Shown here: piece after piece, positions 56,651 through 64,000 of the stretch | Layout of the letters: each line of letters opens with the position of its first letter | Position numbering within the stretch: the first letter of the stretch is position 1 | Source: Mesodorylaimus sp. YZB2_4 | Taxonomy: Eukaryota > Nematoda > Enoplea > Dorylaimida > Dorylaimidae | Reading direction: 5' to 3' | Length of the DNA stretch: 64,000 nt | NCBI GenBank assembly: GCA_030248295.1 | Contig: JASANH010000770.1 | Span: forward strand, 744,001 to 808,000 | Made by a program: the position numbers and the translations under genes | Notes under the pieces: generated by a model | The model's input: the letters and a program-made list of their open reading frames with translations, nothing else | Database searches by the model: none | What the model was told of the DNA's origin: nothing

Positions 56651-59600
56651 CTAGACATCAGATTCCCTGCCGCTGTCCCCTGCGTCGTTTGCTTTCGCAG
56701 AAATTCGAACCATAATTTCAGTATCGCTGGCCGAATGGGGCACAATGTACGTGACTGACTCCTCCACATTAATTTCTCTTGTTTTCCTATTTGCAACAAT
56801 CACATCGGCCGTCGTGTCGACTACATTCACCTGCAACTCTAATTTCTTATTTTCATTCTTTTTGTCAGAGTCGGAATTTTTCATGTGTTTCGTGTCTCCT
56901 AGCTGAGCAACTGCTGTTCGTTTTTTCTCACACTCAGCGGGTTGCTGTTGTTGACAGGTGGCAATTGTGGATTGCCTGCGAGGCGATGTCAGAGCGCGGA
57001 AAGCACGCACGGGACTCCACGCTAAATGCATGTGAGATGATCCGAAACGTTTGCTCGGTGATGCGAGGGGTTCGTGAGTTTCTTGAGGTTTTCCTTGAAT
57101 GGATAACCGATTCGATGCAGAAGGCGCGTTGATATTTGCGGCTGCTTTTTCCTTCATTTCTGCCCATTGAGACCCGTCCGTGGCCACCGTATGTCGATTG
57201 GGACTACCCCTCCTGTGCTTCCTACGACCAGTCACCACGCGCTCCAACCGATCGAATGCTTTGGACAATTTTCCGAAACGCCCGCTAGCCGTCTTTGCAT
57301 TTCCCCGTTCGAAGGATTCAGCTGCTGTCGCATTGGTTTTATCGGACCCAGGAGTATGATCAGATGTCGTGGCCATGTAGTAACTTTCGTTCATTAGGGA
57401 TCGTTGAGATCGTCGCCTGGATGATGATGGTCGCGATGAATTAGCTTCGGTTGCACTATTCGTCTTGTTGCTGCAAATTGAAGCAGTCTGCCCACTCAAG
57501 GATGAGCCTAATGGCAAACTGAAGCATTTCGATGCAGCCACACGATTCGCTGGAGGAGGCCAACGACGAGCCGTCAATGGAACGCCATGAGCAGTGAAAA
57601 TGTCGAAGACGTCGTCCTCATCCAAAGCTCCTTGTTGCTTCAGGTGATCGCTCGATTTCGATGTTTGATCGTTTGGTAAATCACCGACTTGATTTTCCTG
57701 CTCGTCTAAGTCAGTGTCCCTGATAATCAAATTACAACATTCTAGGACGCTGCTGATTGAAATTGAACCATACGCATGGCAAATATCTTCTGGACTGTTC
57801 AGATCTAAATCCACATGTACTGCTCTCCAGTCGTCCACTGATAATGGAAGCAAGTTTGGGCATCGAGCAGTGGCTGAAGTCTCAGGTTCAGGTGTGGAGG
57901 ATCGATAAGTGGTGCTATTGTTGTTTTCCGATGGTGAATGGATCTGATTTGGTTGGTCTGTGGCTTGGAGATCCGATTCCTGGAACAAGAAATGACCTGA
58001 TAACATATCCTTCTACCTAGCCTGCTTCTTCGTACCTCCATCGCAATCTCTCTTTCTATGTCCTGTTCCCCGCCTGCTGCTCGCCCACCATCACCATCGT
58101 CAACATCGTCAGCATCATGATGGACTTCATGATTCCGATGTTCTTCCACAGGCCATGGTGGCGGGTATTCTTGTGCAGGCGTTGCCAAATCATCTTCACC
58201 CATTCCCATATGGAATAGGTGCTCAGCTAGGCCCTCGTCGTCGTCGTCGTCGTGCGGTGGCACTGGCGTGTTGCCACATCCGGACAGTGACGAGACGCTG
58301 CTCTCGTCGATCATTCGCACACGATTAGCCACTGGCCACTCCGTTTCTACACCATTCACATCAGCATCCAGCAACTGGGTGATTTTTGGTTCGAATGGAC
58401 CTCGGGCAGTTTCAATTTGATTTGACCATTCATCTTCACCATCGCTACTCGAAGAAGACGGGAGAGGTTCGGTGGGCAATGGCGGTGGTAGAACTTCGTT
58501 GCACTCAACGGCTATCATTGGTGATGTTGGTGTGCTAGCCATCGATTCTGGTAACACGCGGGGTTGTCGTCTTTCAAAGCGCGGTGTTTCATTTGCGTTG
58601 TCATCCGACTCATCAAATTCATTATTTGCAATTGTTATCACTTCCTCCGCGTCTTCATCAAATGCTTGCCCATCGTCATCCAGGACTGCATTTTCGCGAA
58701 CTGTGACTGTTGTTCTTGGAGTTCCTGTCAAACACTCAAGAATTATGCACTTTCATATTTGTTTGTCATACAAACCATGTCATTTGTGCTGCTCTCAAAG
58801 CTGAATTCATAAAGCATCCATATTTTTCCGCTGCAAGGCATAGTTACTGTATCCGAACCATCTGCAAATGCGAAAAACAAGTCGCAGTGTTTAGTCAGGC
58901 GAGCTAACATGTTTTTACTGGCGCGTGTTAGCTTAGCTATAGTGCGATCAAAAGTCAGTTATTTTATTTTACGTGATTTTAATTCAGAATTGCGGACAAT
59001 CATGCAAAAATATAACGACTTCCAGTGAAAAAAACGGAAATGAAAAATCTATTCTACTAAGTACGGATATAAAGATAAAAATCAAATTCCAAATCATAGG
59101 TATCATGCGCATAAGTAAAAACGATAGTAAGATACGAGAAAAGTAGAGAAATACTAAAGTTAGAAATAAAATTTGTCAGATATTGTGAAAAAATTAAGAG
59201 ACATATCCAAAATTCAATATCAACCCTTAAAATTATAAAATTCAACTACATTCTTCAAAAAGTAAGTGGAAATAAATAGAAGAAAAAAAAGCCAAGCCAG
59301 GATACAAAAGAGCAAATTCAAACCAGAAACATACAGTTGACCATGCAAGGATAGACCAAAGTCATGATCGCAATACCTGTGCCTGCAGAAAGTTCAGTTC
59401 GGTACATATTTAGACCGCTGTTTCTAGCGGTACATGTTTTTCTGTTTTCTCTATGTGACATCCACGATAATCAGATTTATGTTCGGCACAAATGAATTTA
59501 ATGCCTAAATCTATTTTAGCTTGGCCTGCTTTTTGTAAAAAATCTATCCTACCTCCTTGGCTACTCTCAGCACCACTTTCTTCGGCTGGACTAGCACACG

Positions 59601-62092
59601 GTGATAATGGTTTCTCGCCGACCATATAGGCGACCACAGTAGCGTGATCTAATTTACCAGGCATTTCCGAAATGCGTTGCCTGACTAAACGCCTTCGTAA
59701 TCTTTGATCGCGTTGAGTTAATCGATTTTCTCCTTGATATAACTCAGGGTCTTCTAAAATTTTCCTTTTGGCCCTGTCAAACGGAAACATGTAACTGGAT
59801 TAGGTCGGGTACGAAGAAAAATACGATTAGAACAGCGAAAACGAGCATACATAGTCAATTGGGTGGCGAAATTGATGAGATTTTCGCATAGATCGCGTGC
59901 CGTTTTTGTGCCCAGATCGCCGACCGTAACCCCGTGACGAAGCAAATCTTCCATGCGTAAAAGCATTAATTCGTGACGCTGGTACGCTTCGACGTGCGGC
60001 AATTGGGCGTCGAGCTAAAATATGGAAAAACGAGAGACACAAGTGATAATTAGACATCATCTCAAGGGTCGACGGGATCGAGCACATGACTGTAACTTCT
60101 TATTTCTTAGCCTCGACCAAATTAACTTTAAGAATTAGTATCGAAGAAATAACGGTCTATAAAGTGATCTCATATCATACTTTATGTCCAAGAACAATAC
60201 AACGCACTCGAGGGCTAAATATGCACAACCATTTTTTCCCCGCAGGAGTCGAACCCTCCCCTATGAGTGTGCACCCAGCGTGAGAGGCAAGCACCCACTC
60301 GGTCACGACCCGGACGTGATGAAGTGAGAATACACAGTTATAAAATAAGAGATACACTATCTCAAGAATTAGAGTCCGCAAGAGTTCAGTTGGACGAGAC
60401 TTCAGCGCTGCCATTTTAGCCCACAGAATTCTGACAGCCAGCAAGTATGAACACAGAAGAGAAAGTGCAAAACCGTTTTAGGGTAAGGCTACCCTGCGGC
60501 ATGTGCTGCGTGTCGAAAGTATAGCCAAGGTAAGTACATTTAGAATAGCTTTAGATGCTTTTGCAAGAGCAAAGTGACTCTTTTTAAACACCAACTGGTA
60601 AAAATTATAAAAGTGAGGAAATCTTACTTTCGACGCCGCGATCTCCTCGTCCTCTTTCTTATTACTTCCATTAGCTTCTGCTTTTCGGCCACCCAAAGTA
60701 GGTGATTTAGCGCAAGTCAATCCAGCCGATGTAATTTGTCCGTTTTGTCCACCATTTGTTTGTTGTTCATTAGATTTTTTGGACGGTTGTTGTTGTTGTC
60801 CCTGCACTTCTCTGATCACACAAAATTTTCCCACTACTGGATCGAAATTATCCGAGATACCATCGGATGTGACAAAGACGATATCACCCGGATCGACTGT
60901 GGTCATTGAGCAAGTCATATTGTGCAATTCAGGATTCACACCGTCCACTGGACCCAGAGCTCCCAATGCGTCGCGCATATCACGCATCTGTTGAATGTCG
61001 TGAGATCCTGAAACAAAAACGTGATTTGTTATTTCAGTTTAATATCACCATCTGTATGTCACATACCTAAAGTCACTTCCCTGACACCATATTTCTCACT
61101 GTACACAAACGCCAATGAATCGCCGACATTGCAAGCGCACACTACCCATTGCGAATCACCATGAAGAGGTGTCACCACAACCACACACAGTGTAGTTAAT
61201 GCGCCTGTTTCTTGCAGGATCAACTGGTGACCAGAATGGAATGCGCCCAATAACGCGTGAAATATGTCCTGAAAATTTCAAACAGGTGCTCAGACAAGCA
61301 GATGTAACTTGGCGCACCAAAGCGCCTGGTGGGCCACGGCGAGCGTGGCAAATTGATCGATCTTCGCCGCCTGGAAAACGTCGACCCATCGGGTTGATGT
61401 TTCAGCCGCAGGTTACAGCTGTTGGTTACACTGGCAATCATTGCATTGCAACTAAATTACTTCGCTCGACGAGGCGGGCTCAGAACTATCGCAAATGTGA
61501 TCTACAGCACCCATGCTATGTACTGTATATTCGGCATAACTCTTACAAGTCAATGGAAGCATGATTGCCAGCAAAATTGTGCTGGTCCCTTGTAACCCAG
61601 AAAGTAACCGACACAGCCTCATAAACATCTGCAAAACTGCACGATCACAGCAAGCAGCAAACTGACTTTAATGCCGACTTACCAACGTATTCCGAACCGG
61701 CTTCTCGCTATTGTACAAGGCATCATCCAAATGTTCAACAGCTCCACGTACAGCGCATCGAGCAGCCAAACGAGACTTCTCACCCCAATTAACACCATCG
61801 GCCAATGCAAGCACGCAACTGTTTCGACGAGCACACACAGCGAAAACGTCCGCGATTGGAGTACCTGCAGTGAAAAGTTTGAAAGTTTAGAGCAAAATTT
61901 ATAATATTTAGAAATAGTTTGCAAAATATACTATACTGTCTAAAGTCCATACACAAGATATGTCACCTGCATGAACTTTAGTGAAAGGATGACACTCGTA
62001 TAACGAGGTTGACAGCCCGAATGCCCGGTCATGCCACTGCGTCCAGTCCAAATTAGTTTCGTACGCAACTGGAAACTGTTGATCATGCTCCC
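56651..62092 (-). CDS. PP2C-like phosphatase-domain protein (CG9801 type) with a long acidic, disordered tail; 5' end not found
   Basis: Exons (minus): 62092-61967, 61864-61683, 61268-61067, 61007-60628, 60014-59851, 59773-59553, 58861-58776, 58734-58036, 57979-56651; phases agree and the sum gives 1,128 residues, incomplete at the N-terminus. The first five to six exons are a PPM/PP2C fold: AFGLSTSLYECHPFTKVHAG, LALADGVNWGEKSRLAARCA (DG motif), CNVGDSLAFVYS (GD motif), DIVFVTSDGISDNFD (DG motif) and LDHATVV (final Asp). The metal-binding aspartates appear to be present, so catalysis is possible. HDIQQMRDMRDALGALGPV is characteristic of the CG9801-like subgroup. The tail has acidic runs (HDDDDDEG) and Ser-rich, probably phosphorylated stretches. 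If the donor at 59553 is not used, translation stops at 59410, giving a short form lacking the tail. The microexon at 58861-58776 and its junctions are the weakest part. Confidence 0.75.
60170..60310 (-). repeat. tRNA-derived SINE copy in an intron of the PP2C-like gene
   Basis: In reverse complement it has CTTGCCTCTCACGCTGGGTG, B-box GGTTCGACTCCTGC, then TAGCCCTCGAGTGCGTTGTA and GTTCTTGGACATAAAGTATG. Its orientation matches the host gene. Confidence 0.75.
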
Positions 62093-64000
62093 CTAAAAAG
62101 AAAAAGAGACTGTTTCCTTTCTTTGTAGCCTAATCTAAAATGGGCACTTATAGCTTAAGATGAAACTGAGTATAGCGATGATAGACCAAAGAGATAGCGC
62201 ATGTGTGCCGCGTCAGTGTTAAGCACAAGAGCATTTTTGTGATAAACTCTAAAAAATCTTTTTGGAACCTCCACAACTAGTTTTATTTTTATGCCTTAAC
62301 AAACATCCTTCCAAAAAAGGCGGTATCGGCCACTCCGCCTAGATTTATCTTTTCACATCAAAAACCTTTCTATCAGCCAATATTTGAAAAAATTGTTCAC
62401 ACAGTTTTAGTATTTACGCATTCGTCACCCAGATCTATATTTCAAACAAGCTGCATTTTTCTCGTGACTAAAGCATACAAGCATTATTCGGCAAGTATTT
62501 CCCAAAATATCTTTTCATTGTGAATGATTTTTTGTGTAATGCATCTCTAAGCGATGATTTTAAAAACTCATTTATCCCAACGAATGGACATAATGAGGCA
62601 CAATCGTAGATGTTTGCATAATGGGAAATAGGTACATTTTATGACGTCGCAGTAAAACGAGGCCGTCAAAACGATGCGACCCCCTTCCCTCATTTTATTT
62701 CATCCCCTGTGAATACGTTTCATGCAAGTGCATTCCGAATCTGTATCATTGCAAGGGGGAGCGAAGGGTGCCTGTCATTTTGCGATTTAAATTTTATCTT
62801 CTCACTAACAACGCGAGCGACAGAGAGCATTTTCGTTGATGAGGAGTCGTGTGAATTTATTTACACGAAAGTAGCCCCATCGGCTGTTTGGGTACGAGTT
62901 GGAACGAGTCGAGTCGTAAAGCAATTCGATTTAGGCTAGGTCCCTCCTTCCGCTCCTTCCTCCGACCTTCGCAAGTCGATAATCGATGAGCCTTTGGCAG
63001 CCATTGCCCATGGGTGATGATGCATGTAAAATGCGAGTCAATTACCACCGCCCCTCCCTTCCTTTGCATGAAGAGCCAATACCCCGCCCTATTTCTAATC
63101 CCCCAGGCCCTCGACATCGCATACTGGCCTGACTACTAGACTAGACAAACCGATGTCAAGAGCGTGCCGCTGCTATCGAACCCAACCCAAGAGCCATGAA
63201 TCATCATCTCTAGTTTCCTGTCTCGGCTAATAACCACCAACTGACTAAGCAACCTCACGCGAGCTTACGTTTTCGATTACGACTAATGGTCTCATTGGAC
63301 AGTTGAGGCAAAAATATTGACATGTTGCATTACACCAACCTACTCTATGTAAAACATACTTAAAGCGGAACCACGGCTCCTGTTTTTCTGATGTTATCTC
63401 AAAAAACTTAGGTATGGCTAAGTGATTTTTAAGTGTTTGCAAGAAATAAGCTTATAAAAACCTGTTTACAATCCCGACGGAGTCTTTCTAAATACCTATT
63501 TCTTTAGTTAATTCAAGGACAGTTCTCGTAAACAGGACAATGTACACACTCAGATATGGATCAGGATATGCATGCTTTGAAAATAATAGACACATTCCCT
63601 GCAAATCCACCTGCCCGCTCAAATTCAAACTTGTTTTCGTTATTGCCGCAACTTGAAGACGCGACACACGCGTCATCATCCTGGGCGTCGACCAATCCTA
63701 TCTCTATGCACTGACTCGATTGATCTCCGCTTCGCTTATCAAGCACGCTTGAACGACATTTTTAGAAAGTCGACGACAATGGCTACCTGACAACCGACTC
63801 TCGTTTGAAAAAGGATCACTCGAGCGTGATGCCAGGGTCCAATCCAGAACACGTATCTGTCTACAGACAGTAGTGGCATAGTGTACACACTGTTGGTCGA
63901 CTATTTCATGGAAAGGTACCCCAGAATAGAGCTGGGGGATAGTCACGAACAAGTACCTACTCTAAATTATTCTCCACCTACTCACCAGATATATTCACAA
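62093..64000. other. 5' region of the PP2C-like gene, incomplete
   Basis: A minus-strand candidate exon at 63710-63611 encodes CIEIGLVDAQDDDACVASSS and a Cys/Asn-rich continuation. It is open, has AG/GT borders and joins the exon at 62092 in the right phase (phase 1), so it may be an upstream exon. No other supported exon, promoter or RNA gene is visible, and the true start may lie beyond the window. Confidence 0.35.
63611..63710 (-). CDS. Possible upstream exon of the PP2C-like gene
   Basis: 100-nt segment with acceptor GAGTCAG, donor GCAG/GTGGAT and phase 1, compatible with the exon starting at 62092. The peptide is acidic, with no recognisable motif. Support is only splice-site and phase based. 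Confidence 0.35.

Overview
The window is nuclear DNA of an animal, almost certainly a nematode. It has split genes with short GT-AG introns (many of 40-60 nt), a cuticle collagen with the nematode N-terminal module, a transthyretin-like (TTR-like) secreted protein, a degenerin/ENaC channel, intron-bearing and pseudogene tRNAs, and mobile elements at every scale. A NEK10 orthologue, which I believe Caenorhabditis lacks, and large repeat-filled introns suggest a lineage outside the well-studied rhabditids. I cannot name the species.

Gene layout. Minus-strand genes: a 13-exon DEG/ENaC channel (12212-1260), a 7-exon MISP/AKAP2-like cytoskeletal protein (25929-16114), a cuticle collagen (27804-26610), a NEK10-type kinase (about 37807-29782), a TTR-like protein (38981-38396), a single-exon copper nitrite reductase-like protein (49192-47924), and a PP2C-like protein of the CG9801 type (about 63710-56651, 5' end uncertain). 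One gene is on the plus strand: the prenylated Rab acceptor PRA1 (41122-42304). RNA genes are tRNA-Asn(GTT), an intron-containing tRNA-Cys(GCA), and one degenerate copy of each. I built exon models by hand from splice sites and reading phase. For the channel, AKAP2-like, collagen, TTR-like and PRA1 models the summed exon lengths are exact multiples of three.

The most unusual gene is the channel. Its extracellular region, right after the first membrane segment, carries a C-type-lectin-like domain followed by a mucin-like Ser/Thr domain of about 1,400 residues. One 4.2-kb exon encodes the mucin part, and it contains nine 147-bp tandem repeats and about six 36-bp repeats. The rest of the degenerin fold (palm, thumb cysteines, second membrane segment with a GMS filter) is intact on downstream exons in correct phase. 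The second standout is the intronless, GC-rich nitrite reductase-like gene. It has a eukaryotic signal peptide and a GPI-anchor-like C-terminus, keeps the type-2 copper and catalytic residues, and has Leu at the type-1 axial Met position.

The genes do not form an operon or a shared pathway. Between and within them lie hAT-like non-autonomous elements with perfect 8-bp target duplications (one with a mariner nested inside it), a 2.3-kb inverted-repeat element with tRNA-like promoter boxes, a tRNA-derived SINE family, and palindromic clusters.
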